In this document: positions 35,009 through 43,548 of the stretch, one piece after another
Numbering within the stretch: the first letter of the stretch is position 1
Layout of the letters: every line of letters begins with the position of its first letter
Position numbers and translations under genes: made by a program
From: PNMQ01 sp964478775
GTDB taxonomy: Bacteria; Pseudomonadota; Alphaproteobacteria; Paracaedibacterales; CAIOTO01
Assembly (NCBI GenBank): GCA_964478775.1
Contig: CAYZJC010000006.1
Location: forward strand, 1-58,464
DNA: 58,464 bases
Reading direction: 5' to 3'
Notes under the pieces: generated by a model
Database searches by the model: none
What the model was told of the DNA's origin: nothing
The model's input: the letters and a program-made list of their open reading frames with translations, nothing else

Positions 35009-36364
35009 TTACTTCTGCTCTGATTGCTTTCGTGTCCATAACCAAACCGGTAAACCTATTGCAATAATGCTAATTGAAGCTAATAGCATTTGATAGTGAA
35101 CTTGTGTTAATGTCCAAGCACAAAATAATCCCCCTAACACTCCAAGTAGTAACGCTTTTTTTGTGAGTATCTTATTTTTCTTCATGATAGAAAAGTAAGC
35201 AAATACACAAGATAAATAAATAATTAAGACTAAGACAACTGAAAAATCTAAAATAAAGGTGAATTGGTTCATCAAGTTTTCAGAAAGCGATAAAGCCATA
35301 AACGGAATGGTGCAAACTGTTGAAATAACCGTTCCCCACAAGGGGGCGCCAGATTTTGTGGTTGTTTTAAACACTGCGGGGAACAAGCCGTCTTTTGCGG
35401 CGCCACTTGCAATACGTGAGACGATCATAATCCACCCGTTAAGGGCGCCTATACACGCAATAGAGGCCAAAATGCCAACAGAAGCTGACCAAGACCCGCC
35501 GAAGATAACGCCGGCCAGGTCCGCATATGGGGCCTTTGAAGCAATGAGTTGGGCTTTGGGAACCACGCCAATAATCGCAATGGTGCCTAGTATATAAACC
35601 AGCGCAGCAAGTGATGTGCCAACGATAATGGCACGTGGAATTGTCTTTTTAGGGTTTTCAACTTCTGAGCCTGGAACTGTCCCGCTTTCAAGGCCAATAA
35701 AACACCACAAAGTCATGTAGGCGGTCATGTTGATAGCTGTGTATGTAGAATGTTCACTGCCATTAAAGGGGGTAAAGTGCTCAGGGTTAATATAAAAAAT
35801 AGCGATAAGTGGAAGACCAATGAGGGGCACTACTTTACATAAAGTCAGGAGGATTTCAAATTTTCCAGCTAAATGGACCCCAGCTAAATTAACTGCTGAC
35901 AAAAATAAGAGTAAGCCTACTTCGAGGATGAAAATAGTGGTCAAGTCAAACCCGCCAAATAAGGGGGAGATGTAACCAATGGCCCCTACGACAAGGCCTG
36001 CATTGCTTATCCATGATAGGACCCAATAGCTCCATGCTGTGAAGAAACCTGCTGATCTTCCAAAGGCTTTTTCAACATAGGTGTGTGGGCCGCCGGTACT
36101 GGTGATAGTAGCGCTAAGGGCTGCAAAGATCAGGGATAAGATGATGGCGCCAATAGAAGTTGACACCCACCCAATAATACATAAAGACCCAAAAGCCGCA
36201 AGGGAAAGGGGGAGCATAAATGCCCCAGAACCAATAAGGTTTCCAGTCACTAATGTGGTTAAGGTCCAAAAGCCCATTTTGGTTGGTGGGCAACAAAGTG
36301 TTGTGTTTTTGTTTGTTGGGTTAGAAGGGGCAGGTTCTAAACTGGATGTAACTGTAGAGATCAT
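35009..36364 (-). CDS. APC-family amino acid permease (basic amino acid/polyamine antiporter type)
   Basis: Inner-membrane transporter of 451 residues with about twelve segments. The N-terminal GNLIGSGAFMLPLSLAAFG holds the unwound helix motif GSGAF typical of the AdiC/PotE group. SYWVLSWISNAGLVVGAIGY and FIGLESGTVPGSEVENPKKTIPRAI with the conserved Glu follow. Substrate cannot be fixed from sequence; arginine, ornithine, lysine or polyamines are likely. Transcribed from its own region upstream, just after the rpsU terminator. Confidence 0.88.
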   Translation of the reverse strand: MISTVTSSLEPAPSNPTNKNTTLCCPPTKMGFWTLTTLVTGNLIGSGAFMLPLSLAAFGSLCIIGWVSTSIGAIILSLIFAALSATITSTGGPHTYVEKAFGRSAGFFTAWSYWVLSWISNAGLVVGAIGYISPLFGGFDLTTIFILEVGLLLFLSAVNLAGVHLAGKFEILLTLCKVVPLIGLPLIAIFYINPEHFTPFNGSEHSTYTAINMTAYMTLWCFIGLESGTVPGSEVENPKKTIPRAIIVGTSLAALVYILGTIAIIGVVPKAQLIASKAPYADLAGVIFGGSWSASVGILASIACIGALNGWIMIVSRIASGAAKDGLFPAVFKTTTKSGAPLWGTVISTVCTIPFMALSLSENLMNQFTFILDFSVVLVLIIYLSCVFAYFSIMKKNKILTKKALLLGVLGGLFCAWTLTQVHYQMLLASISIIAIGLPVWLWTRKQSEQK

Positions 36365-36395
36365 GATAATACTTTAGGTGATATATTTTATTTAT

Positions 36396-36424
36396 AAAAA
36401 AAAGGGAAAATTACTTTTCCCTTT
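36396..36424 (-). terminator. Rho-independent terminator of rpsU
   Basis: Read on the minus strand, AAAGGGAAAA pairs with TTTTCCCTTT across a four-base loop and runs straight into eight Ts. It lies 62 bp downstream of the rpsU stop and just upstream of the APC permease start. Confidence 0.85.
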
Positions 36425-36444
36425 CTTAGTCAATTTCTTGTTTC

Positions 36445-36466
36445 CAAAATATTGATCAATATTTTG
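36445..36466. repeat. 22-bp perfect palindrome downstream of rpsU
   Basis: Perfect two-fold symmetry around a central GATC; each half reads CAAAATATTGA / TCAATATTTTG. It lies between the rpsU stop and its terminator. It may form a 3'-end hairpin of rpsU mRNA, or be a protein-binding site for the downstream permease promoter. Confidence 0.6.
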
Positions 36467-36485
36467 ATCAAGAACAAAGATGGTA

Positions 36486-36689
36486 CTAATAGCCTTCGCG
36501 TTCCATGCGTTTTCGCATTAATTTGCGATAACGACGTCCAGCTTCAGCTTCTTCACGAACACGTTTGTCAGATGGTTTTTCAAAATGACGACGTAGCTTC
36601 ATTTCGCGATAAATACCTTCACGTTGCATCTTTTTTTTCAATGCACGCAATGCTTGATCAACATTATTGTCACGAACTTGTACTTCCAC
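36486..36689 (-). CDS. rpsU: 30S ribosomal protein S21
   Basis: Small basic ribosomal protein of 67 residues. The sequence VEVQVRDNNVDQALRALKKK, then REMKLRRHFEKPSDKRVRE, is typical of bS21 in alphaproteobacteria. It starts with GTG at 36689, 8 bp after a near-perfect ribosome binding site (AGGAAGGAGGT at 36698-36708), which decides the start. Monocistronic: an unknown secreted-protein gene lies upstream and a strong terminator lies downstream. Confidence 0.97.
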   Translation of the reverse strand: MEVQVRDNNVDQALRALKKKMQREGIYREMKLRRHFEKPSDKRVREEAEAGRRYRKLMRKRMEREGY

Positions 36690-36697
36690 AGAAATCG

Positions 36698-36708
36698 ACC
36701 TCCTTCCT
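36698..36708 (-). promoter_or_regulatory. Strong ribosome binding site of rpsU
   Basis: AGGAAGGAGGT on the minus strand is almost fully complementary to the 16S rRNA 3' end and lies 8 bp before the GTG start of rpsU. Confidence 0.85.
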
Positions 36709-36764
36709 AATGTATAAACAAATGAACCTATATTGTATCACAAACTTAATTGTGAGTACAACTT

Positions 36765-37463
36765 TTAATTTTCACCATTGGTTGCTAATTCAGGCAAAAT
36801 TGTTTGTAAGTACATTTTGTAATCTTCATTATATCTACAATACATTTCAATTATGTAAGGTAATGTAGCTTGTGTGCCATAGGTAGCAATCAATTGATCA
36901 GTAACAGCAGCACAGCTTTCAGCATCTGCATAGTTTCTAGCCGCTTCACGTTCAATTCGAATTGTTTCATACTGTTGACTTTGTTCCACTTGATAATTTG
37001 CAAGATAATAATGAAACAACATTTCAGCTGTTCTTACAGAACTGTATTGAGCATCTAGTGCTTGCAAAGTTTCGTGAAAATTTGGTTGTTGTGAGATGTT
37101 ATTTTTAAGCTCAGTATACAATTTTTTAATTGCTAATTCAGTAGAATTGGCAAAACCCATTAAAGAAAAATTTAGGCTTTCTGCGAAGATGCTCCCATCA
37201 TTAGGCACTAATGCATCTGCTGCTTCGTACACGGCATCAGTTTGCCAAAGTGGTGCGGTAAATGCGTGGTACAGTGCTTCTGCGGCTTCAAAAATAACAA
37301 ATGTGGTATTGTTATTAGTTTCATCAACTACAGCCGAAGTTTCTGCGGATGTTATCTCACCTTCTGTAATTTCTTGTGCCAGCATTTCTGATGCAGCACT
37401 TTGTGAAGCTAAATAAATTGCCATAACAGCTGCATTAGCTGCTAGATTTGTAAAAGTTTTCAT
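36765..37463 (-). CDS. Secreted protein of unknown function
   Basis: I do not recognise a family. The 232-residue product begins with a signal-peptide-like stretch (MKTFTNLAANAAVMAIYLASQSAASEML). An acidic Thr/Glu-rich linker follows (about residues 30-55, EITEGEITSAETSAVVDE), then a mostly helical domain with conserved-looking Tyr and Cys residues (ESCAAVTDQL and EMYCRYNEDYKMYL). The two cysteines could form a disulfide in the periplasm. An AGGA ribosome binding site precedes the ATG at 37463. It may be lineage-specific; the gene stands alone between folP and rpsU. Confidence 0.7.
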   Translation of the reverse strand: MKTFTNLAANAAVMAIYLASQSAASEMLAQEITEGEITSAETSAVVDETNNNTTFVIFEAAEALYHAFTAPLWQTDAVYEAADALVPNDGSIFAESLNFSLMGFANSTELAIKKLYTELKNNISQQPNFHETLQALDAQYSSVRTAEMLFHYYLANYQVEQSQQYETIRIEREAARNYADAESCAAVTDQLIATYGTQATLPYIIEMYCRYNEDYKMYLQTILPELATNGEN

Positions 37464-37623
37464 AAATAATCCTTTTATATGAGTTTATATTTTAAAAGTA
37501 TCACTCTTTCAAAATAAGTACAAATAAAACTATTTATCTGTATTTTAATTAAAATTTTACAATAATGAGAGTTATGCTATTATATGCCAGATGGAAAGTA
37601 CTGACACCAAGGCGTTATTACAT

Positions 37624-38508
37624 TTAAGCAATATCTCTCAGTCTTTCAAGCATTTGTATAGCCTGACTTGATTCAAACACATCATGCACGCGAACAATAC
37701 GTGCTCCATTTAGAACACCATACGTCATGGCGGCAAGGCTTCCCCCTAAACGTTGGTCAACTGTGGCCGTTGTTGTATACCCTATCATCGACTTTCTGGA
37801 AACCCCTAAGACTAAAGGGTAGGAAAGGTCACCTAGTTCATTTAATTTAGAAAGCAGTTCTATATTTTCATCTACCGTTTTTTGAAAACCAAAGCCTGGG
37901 TCTATCCATATATATTTGTCTTTAATGCCGCATGCTTTACAGGCATTTATGACTGTCAACAGCTGGGTCTTAACCCTTTTTATAATAGACAGCGGTTGGG
38001 TTTTAACAGAATTTATTGGTATAAACCTTGAACCCAGTTCCGTTTTTACAACACGCAGGTTGTCATCGCCAAAATTATGAACAATGATGATATAGCCTTT
38101 ATTATCGCGCACAGTTGTCATCAATTTTGGGTCATCTTGTAGACCGCTAATGTCATTAATGATATGCGCACCTAACTGCAGGGCTTGCTTTGCAACTTCA
38201 CTTTTGCGTGTATCGATAGAAACTATCGTATTCATGTTTTGGGCAATGGCTTCAACGCATGGCATTAAGCGGTTCAGTTCCTCTTCGCAACTTAGAAGGG
38301 GGGCACCTGGCCGTGTGCTTTCAGCACCAAGGTCTAAAATATCTGCACCAGCATCTACAAGTTCATTGGCTTTTTTTAAAATATGATCGGGACTTGCATA
38401 CAGTAAACCATCACCAGAAAAAGAATCAGGGGTAATATTCATAATCCCCATCACAAGGGTCTTCTTTTTTTTTAATAAATTTTGAACTGCGTCAGTTGTG
38501 TGTGTCAT
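37624..38508 (-). CDS. folP: Dihydropteroate synthase
   Basis: Joins p-aminobenzoate to dihydropterin pyrophosphate in folate synthesis; target of sulfonamides. The 294-residue protein has VMGIMNITPDSFSGDG (pterin/pyrophosphate loop, about residues 19-34), ADILDLGAESTRPGA (about 54-68), SIDTRKSEVA, HIINDISGL and the C-terminal RVHDV. The loop ILVHNFGD is written IIIVHNFGDD here, slightly unlike the usual MHM motif. The start overlaps the photolyase stop (TAATG), so the two are coupled. Confidence 0.92.
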   Translation of the reverse strand: MTHTTDAVQNLLKKKKTLVMGIMNITPDSFSGDGLLYASPDHILKKANELVDAGADILDLGAESTRPGAPLLSCEEELNRLMPCVEAIAQNMNTIVSIDTRKSEVAKQALQLGAHIINDISGLQDDPKLMTTVRDNKGYIIIVHNFGDDNLRVVKTELGSRFIPINSVKTQPLSIIKRVKTQLLTVINACKACGIKDKYIWIDPGFGFQKTVDENIELLSKLNELGDLSYPLVLGVSRKSMIGYTTTATVDQRLGGSLAAMTYGVLNGARIVRVHDVFESSQAIQMLERLRDIA

Positions 38509-39950
38509 TAAGCTTCCTCTTTATGGCCGTGTAGCTTTAAATCGTGGTAAGCAGCAAGGGCCTGTTGACGACTTTTGGCAATATCAACAATGGGATGAGG
38601 GTAGGTAGTGCCGAGTGTGACGCCAGCATAGCTTAATATATTGCTGGGGGCTGTCCATGGCGCTGAAATATATTTTGCGGGTAGCTTTTGAAGTTCGGGG
38701 ATATATGCCTTGATATAGGTCCCCTCTGGGTCAAACTTTTCGCCTTGGGTTATTGGGTTAAAGATACGAAAATACGGGGCGGCGTCTGCGCCTGAACCTG
38801 CTATCCACTGCCAGCTTGCGCTGTTATTTGCAAGGTTAGCATCCACAAGGCAATCCCAAAACCAACTTGCCCCTTTGCGCCAGTCTTGTAGTAAATTTTT
38901 AACAAGGAATGAACCTACAATCATACGAACGCGGTTATGCATATATCCTGTTTGCCACAGTTCACGCATACCCGCATCAATAATGGGGTAACCTGTTTTA
39001 CCTTGTTGCCATGCCGTTAACAGGGTGTCATTTTCATTCCAGGGGAAATTGTCGAATTTGCTTTGAAAGTTTTTTATTGGGAGACTTGGAAAATGATAAA
39101 GCAGGTAGGCTGAAAATTCACGCCAGCCAAGTTCAGACTGGAAGTGTTCAAGGTCATTTAAGGGAACTGGGTGATGTTCACAATAGGTTTGTGTTTGATG
39201 CCAAACGGTATGGGGTGAGATTTCACCAAAATGTAAATGGGGTGACAGACGCGATACATTCGTTAATGAAGGAACGTTTCTCTTTTCCTTATAGCCGGTA
39301 AGACCCTGTTCTAAAAATTGTTGTAGGCGTATGTGCGCACCTTGTTCGCCAGGCTTCCACATCTTTTCCATACCCTTGTACCATGGGATAGTTGGCATGA
39401 GGCCTAGTTGTTCTAGCGCTAATGAAGGGCCGTCTTTAATTGTTTCAATATGATCTGGCTTAGGAAGGGGGCTTCGTACAGCATGACCTTTAAGACAACC
39501 GTTCTTGTAATAGGGGGTGAAAACTTTATAAGGTGTTCCGTCATTCTTTAAGACACTGTGAGGTTCCCATAAAAAGGACGCATTAAAGCTTTTAACGCTT
39601 ATATTTTGAAGCTTGAGTTGGGTTTTAATCCAAGAATCTGCTGCAATGCGGTATGGTTCATAGCAGCGATTCCAAAAAACATCTTTAATGTTATGTCTTT
39701 TTATGATGTCATTAATGATGTTGTGCGGGTCACCTTGGTAAAGATTAAGATTACCGTTTAATTGTTCATTTAGGGTCGCTAATGACTGATGCAACCACCA
39801 CTTTGATGCCGCACCTGGCCTGTGTTCATGGCTTAAGGTTGTGTCATCAATATAGATGGCTAGAACCTTTCCACCTCGCACCGCTTCAAAAAAGCCAGGA
39901 TTGTCCATAAGGCGCAAATCCTGGCGAAACCAAAACAAACTTGTTTTCAT
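38508..39950 (-). CDS. phrB: Deoxyribodipyrimidine photolyase
   Basis: Light-driven repair of cyclobutane pyrimidine dimers using FADH-. The 480-residue protein has the N-terminal antenna domain (LFWFRQDLRLMDNPGF) and the FAD-binding C-terminal domain with LSPHLHFGEISP, ELGWREFSAYLLYHFP, GKTGYPIIDAGMRELWQTGYMHNRVRM and DANLANNSASWQWIAGSGADAAPYFRIFNP. All match CPD class I photolyases. Possession of this enzyme suggests a stage exposed to light, unlike a strictly internal symbiont. Translationally coupled to folP downstream. Confidence 0.95.
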   Translation of the reverse strand: MKTSLFWFRQDLRLMDNPGFFEAVRGGKVLAIYIDDTTLSHEHRPGAASKWWLHQSLATLNEQLNGNLNLYQGDPHNIINDIIKRHNIKDVFWNRCYEPYRIAADSWIKTQLKLQNISVKSFNASFLWEPHSVLKNDGTPYKVFTPYYKNGCLKGHAVRSPLPKPDHIETIKDGPSLALEQLGLMPTIPWYKGMEKMWKPGEQGAHIRLQQFLEQGLTGYKEKRNVPSLTNVSRLSPHLHFGEISPHTVWHQTQTYCEHHPVPLNDLEHFQSELGWREFSAYLLYHFPSLPIKNFQSKFDNFPWNENDTLLTAWQQGKTGYPIIDAGMRELWQTGYMHNRVRMIVGSFLVKNLLQDWRKGASWFWDCLVDANLANNSASWQWIAGSGADAAPYFRIFNPITQGEKFDPEGTYIKAYIPELQKLPAKYISAPWTAPSNILSYAGVTLGTTYPHPIVDIAKSRQQALAAYHDLKLHGHKEEA

Positions 39951-39976
39951 AAAATAGATATTTCTATTTTAAATCA

Positions 39977-40567
39977 CTAATTGGTAAAATGAATGGGGTC
40001 AAATTTTGAGTCATTCATCGCATTATTGATTATTTGTTGAATGGCAGGAGAATTTGTCTGATTTAATAGCTTATTATATTCCCTATCGTTTAGCCCATAT
40101 TTACCGTGCTTGAGTGCCTTTGAAATTTCCCCCGGATCTCTGGACAACACCGCCTCCTTCGTTTTTTTGTAGGTCATCGTCTTCGGGCTGTTAGGGTCAG
40201 CAGGCTTATTAATCGGTTTGCTTAAAGGTTCTGAGGTTTCCTGTAGCTTAGCGTCAGGAAGCATCTTTAAGTATTGTTCAAAATTGATTGGTCCACCAAA
40301 ATTAATCGTTGAGTTGGGCATGAAAAAAAGCCAAGGTGGACAATCACACGCCGATGTTGCTGTAGGAATCGTTGCTGCCCTAGAAGATGGCCTGCGCACT
40401 GGTTCATGAGGGATACTTTCACTCATGCTACGTGGCTGACCTTTTCTTAACATCATTTGAGGTGATGAATTATAACTCTCTTTTAATGTATCATTATCCA
40501 ATGCAAATACTTGCAAAGGTAAAACTGATACCACTAACCCCAATATAATTCGTTGTAACTTTAACAT
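39977..40567 (-). CDS. Secreted protein of unknown function, Pro/Ser-rich
   Basis: No family recognised. 196 residues with a clear signal peptide (MLKLQRIILGLVVSVLPLQVFALD, cleavage likely after VFA). The mature protein has an Arg/Pro/Ser-rich stretch (about 40-65), a CDCPPWLFF segment (about 74-82), a Pro-rich linker with DPNSPKTMTYKK and a helical C-terminus (EISKALKHGKYGLNDREYNKLLNQT). A GGAAGGAG ribosome binding site supports the ATG at 40567. It lies next to tolC, so export is plausible but not shown. It could be a lineage-specific effector or periplasmic protein. Confidence 0.68.
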   Translation of the reverse strand: MLKLQRIILGLVVSVLPLQVFALDNDTLKESYNSSPQMMLRKGQPRSMSESIPHEPVRRPSSRAATIPTATSACDCPPWLFFMPNSTINFGGPINFEQYLKMLPDAKLQETSEPLSKPINKPADPNSPKTMTYKKTKEAVLSRDPGEISKALKHGKYGLNDREYNKLLNQTNSPAIQQIINNAMNDSKFDPIHFTN

Positions 40568-40606
40568 TCCATGACTCCTTCCTGAAAAATTCGAATAAAG
40601 TAAAGT

Positions 40607-42232
40607 TTAAAAACCGATAGGCACATTATCATAGTGTGCTTTCGGGTCAAAGTAGGGGACATCGAGCTTAAGTGCTTTTGCATGTAGTCCTCCTAACAAT
40701 TCTACTAATTTATATGCTGTTTTAAGGTGAAGATTTTCTGCTTGCAGCAAGCCTATCTTCGCGTTAAGTAAGTTTGACTCTTGGTCAAGGACATCTTTTA
40801 AAACTTTCGTACCAACTTCAAGTTCTTGTTTTATCGCACTGACAGAAAGCTCGCCAGCTTTAACTTGTTTGTTGTAGTTTTCAATGTTGCTTTTAGCGGC
40901 ATTAAGTGATTCGAATGTAGACTTTATTTGTGCTTCTAATTGTGTTTTGGTATTTTCAATTTCAAAGCGTTTAGACAAAGCTGTGTCGTGTGCTGCGCGT
41001 CGTTGTGAAGAATACCTGCCACCAGCATATAAGGGGTATGTCACATTTAAGCTGACAGAGCCTGCATTTTGACGTGTCCATGCACGTGAACCAACTGTTG
41101 CTTTCTCTTGAATGCCTACAGTGCGTTGATTATTAGCTTGACGGCTTGCAGAGGCTTCAACATTAACGCTAGGTGAAAAGAGTTGCGCATTGGCTTGATC
41201 AATGGATGCGACAGCCGATTCATGTGTATAACGTGCTTGCAAAAGCTGTGGGTTATTGTCGCTTGCAAGGTCTATTGCCTTTTGTAAAGTTGTCGGTAGT
41301 CCCGTTGGCAAGTCAGGTGTCACAAGTTTTGAAGGTGCGGAAAGTGTGATTTGTTGATATGTAGCTTTTGCCGCAACAACTTCAGCCTCAGCCGTTCTAA
41401 GCTCAGCGTCTGCTTTCATCAATTGTGCTTCTGCGATCGCAACTTGGGTTACTGTCTCTTCACCAATTTTTTGTCTTTCAAAAGATGTCTCATAGTTTTT
41501 TTGCATAGAATCGCGGTAAGCTTTTCTAGCATCAACCGTGGCTTCTTTCATAATTAAAGTAAGGTAGGCATCAATCACTTGTGAAAACAGCTGTTGTTCG
41601 TTGCTCATTAAAGCAGCCCAATTGCTGCGAATTCCTTTTTCAGCAGATGTAATAGCCGCTAAGGTTGACCCACCAGCAAATAAGTTTTGCTTTAATGTAA
41701 TTTGCCCACTTAGGGAATGCGAAAGTTGTGAGTCAGTTTTGTAGGCTCCACTAGTAGGCCTTGCATCAGCGTCGTATTTTGTTCTGTTGCCTGAAAGGCT
41801 TCCTTGTAGGTCAATAGTTGGAAAAAAGCCGGCACGGGCATCTGTAATTTTAGCATGAGATGCTAGGACTTCGCGTCTTTTGGCTTCTATCGAATTATTG
41901 TTTTGATAGGCTGAAATTAAGGCGCCAGCTAGGGTCGATGTTTGGGTTACGCTTTTCGCTGTCAAATTGTCAAAGTCACCATTAACAGTGTCTGATGCCA
42001 ATCTTTCAAGTGAAGGTCTTGTTTTTTCCGTTTTTGATTGTGTCGTTTGTACAACACTTTTAGCGGCTTGGGTTTTTTCTTGTGTGGATTCTTCTGCGTG
42101 TAGGCTGGTCAAAGCGAGCAGGGTGCAACAGCTTAGTTTTAAAATAATATTTATTTTCTTTAATGAAAAAACAGCTGTCATTTTAGTGCTTTGATTGAGT
42201 TTGAATGAATATGCTGCAATATGATTTCCCAT
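40607..42232 (-). CDS. tolC: TolC-family outer membrane channel protein
   Basis: Outer-membrane/periplasmic tunnel for type I secretion and efflux. The 541-residue protein carries two OEP repeats. Visible are TLAGALISAYQNNNSIEAKRREVL, AGFFPTIDLQGSLSGNRTKYD, ITLKQNLFAGGSTLAAITSAEKGIR and SLNVTYPLYAGGRYSSQRRAAHDT, the paired structures of TolC. An AGGGG ribosome binding site precedes the ATG at 42232. The internal ATG at 42181 would give a cleaner signal peptide (MTAVFSLKKINIILKL...LTSLHA). Partner pumps are not in the window. Confidence 0.92.
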   Translation of the reverse strand: MGNHIAAYSFKLNQSTKMTAVFSLKKINIILKLSCCTLLALTSLHAEESTQEKTQAAKSVVQTTQSKTEKTRPSLERLASDTVNGDFDNLTAKSVTQTSTLAGALISAYQNNNSIEAKRREVLASHAKITDARAGFFPTIDLQGSLSGNRTKYDADARPTSGAYKTDSQLSHSLSGQITLKQNLFAGGSTLAAITSAEKGIRSNWAALMSNEQQLFSQVIDAYLTLIMKEATVDARKAYRDSMQKNYETSFERQKIGEETVTQVAIAEAQLMKADAELRTAEAEVVAAKATYQQITLSAPSKLVTPDLPTGLPTTLQKAIDLASDNNPQLLQARYTHESAVASIDQANAQLFSPSVNVEASASRQANNQRTVGIQEKATVGSRAWTRQNAGSVSLNVTYPLYAGGRYSSQRRAAHDTALSKRFEIENTKTQLEAQIKSTFESLNAAKSNIENYNKQVKAGELSVSAIKQELEVGTKVLKDVLDQESNLLNAKIGLLQAENLHLKTAYKLVELLGGLHAKALKLDVPYFDPKAHYDNVPIGF

Positions 42233-42367
42233 TATGTTCCCCTAGAAGTGTTGCGCCTTGATGCACATTATAGCGATTTTTTCAAAAAGTAACAGAATTC
42301 TTTTTTAAAAATATGTTAAAAGTTTAGCATTGTTGCTGCATTTACACATATTACAAATTGTTACAAA

Positions 42368-42393
42368 AAAAGCTCGCACATTGGCGAGCTTTT
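42368..42393 (-). terminator. Rho-independent terminator of rplU-rpmA
   Basis: AAAAGCTCGC and GCGAGCTTTT pair across a six-base loop. On the minus strand the hairpin is followed by a run of Ts, so it ends the rplU-rpmA transcript, whose stop is about 50 bp upstream. Confidence 0.9.
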
Positions 42394-42444
42394 GATGATC
42401 AGTGTAATTTTCAACAAGTTGAACTGTTGATATCAATTTCTGAA

Positions 42445-42702
42445 TTAGGCTTCGTTAACAACAGAAACAAAAGTACGATTTAAACGGCCCTTTGTGAATG
42501 CAACTGCACCTTCAACAAGTGCAAATAATGTATGGTCTTTACCCATGCCGACGTTGTCACCTGGGTAAAATTTTGTTCCGCGTTGACGAACTAAAATGTT
42601 GCCAGCTAAAACTTGTTGGCCGCCGAAGCGCTTTACGCCAAGTCGTCTACCATCGGAGTCGCGACCATTTCGTGTACTACCACCACCTTTTTTTGTTGCC
42701 AT
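42445..42702 (-). CDS. rpmA: 50S ribosomal protein L27
   Basis: Ribosomal protein of 85 residues with the usual N-terminus MATKKGGGSTRNGRDSDGRR, GGQQVLAGNILVRQRGTKF and GMGKDHTLFALVEG. It follows rplU by 65 bp, the standard pair, and is followed by a strong terminator. Confidence 0.97.
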   Translation of the reverse strand: MATKKGGGSTRNGRDSDGRRLGVKRFGGQQVLAGNILVRQRGTKFYPGDNVGMGKDHTLFALVEGAVAFTKGRLNRTFVSVVNEA

Positions 42703-42767
42703 GTTTTTATCTCCCTATAATCTGTGCTGACTATCCGTGTTTAAGGTAACGCACATGTTTAACTAAT

Positions 42768-43085
42768 TTACTTTGCTGCAATAATGTTGCTTACGCGCAA
42801 AATTGTCATTGGCTGACGATGACCTTTTTTGCGACGGTAATTATGACGACGCTTCTTTTTAAAGATAATTACTTTTGGTGCACGAGCTTGAGCAACAACA
42901 GTTGCTTCTACGGATGCACCCGCGACATTTGGCTCACCAATATTCGCATTAACGCCATCAAAAACCATCAACACATTATCTAATGTGACAGTTGAGCCAC
43001 ATTCGCCATCAAGTTTTTCAACCTTGATTACGCTATTTTTTTCAACGCGGTACTGCTTGCCGCCAGTCTTAACAATCGCAAACAT
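42768..43085 (-). CDS. rplU: 50S ribosomal protein L21
   Basis: 105 residues with MFAIVKTGGKQYRVEKNSVIKVEKLDGECG and the C-terminal KVIIFKKKRRHNYRRKKGHRQP (quoted in parts), both typical of bL21. It binds 23S rRNA near L20. It is the first gene of the rplU-rpmA operon and faces the fliQ gene across a 147-bp divergent region. Confidence 0.97.
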   Translation of the reverse strand: MFAIVKTGGKQYRVEKNSVIKVEKLDGECGSTVTLDNVLMVFDGVNANIGEPNVAGASVEATVVAQARAPKVIIFKKKRRHNYRRKKGHRQPMTILRVSNIIAAK

Positions 43086-43118
43086 TTGAAATTCTTCCAG
43101 TTTTATTTAAGTTATGTA

Positions 43119-43138
43119 AAAAACAAACGTTTGTTTTT
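43119..43138. promoter_or_regulatory. 20-bp perfect palindrome in the rplU/fliQ divergent region
   Basis: Perfect symmetry centred on CG, half-site AAAAACAAAC, with a further CAAACGT just downstream (43141-43147). Its position between two divergent transcripts suggests an operator or a transcription-blocking hairpin. No known regulator is matched with confidence. Confidence 0.5.
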
Positions 43139-43232
43139 CACAAACGTCACATACTTTTTTCTATCGCATTTTACCCCAATGTGTCAAGATTTTTATATAA
43201 GAAAATGAAATTTTGTTGAAAAAGGGTACATT

Positions 43233-43496
43233 ATGACGGCGGCTGAAGTTGCAGATTTGCTACGCGAGACACTTTTATTGATTTTAAAGATGAGTTCACC
43301 TTTGCTGTTTGTCGCACTAATTATAGGCGTTGTTGTCTCATTATTGCAAGCATTGATACAAGTTCAAGAACAAACATTAACTTTTGTGCCAAAATTATTT
43401 GCTGTATTTGGTGCGTTAATTTTGTTTTCGGGTTTTATTACGAAGGGGTTAATGCAGTTTACACAAGAATTATTTGTAAGAATCATGAGTCTTTGA
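43233..43496 (+). CDS. fliQ: Flagellar/type III export apparatus protein FliQ
   Basis: Two-segment inner-membrane component of the flagellar export gate. The 87-residue protein has SSPLLFVALIIGVVVSLLQALIQVQEQTLTFVPKL, the FliQ core (quoted in part). Length and topology fit the family; it could in principle belong to a virulence type III system, but the pairing with fliR next to a chemotaxis operon argues for flagella. It starts the transcript leading to fliR. Confidence 0.92.
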   Translation: MTAAEVADLLRETLLLILKMSSPLLFVALIIGVVVSLLQALIQVQEQTLTFVPKLFAVFGALILFSGFITKGLMQFTQELFVRIMSL

Positions 43497-43548
43497 AATG
43501 AGGTGTTTGTTTGCGTTACTGCTCTAGAAAATTAATAGGTGAAAATTT

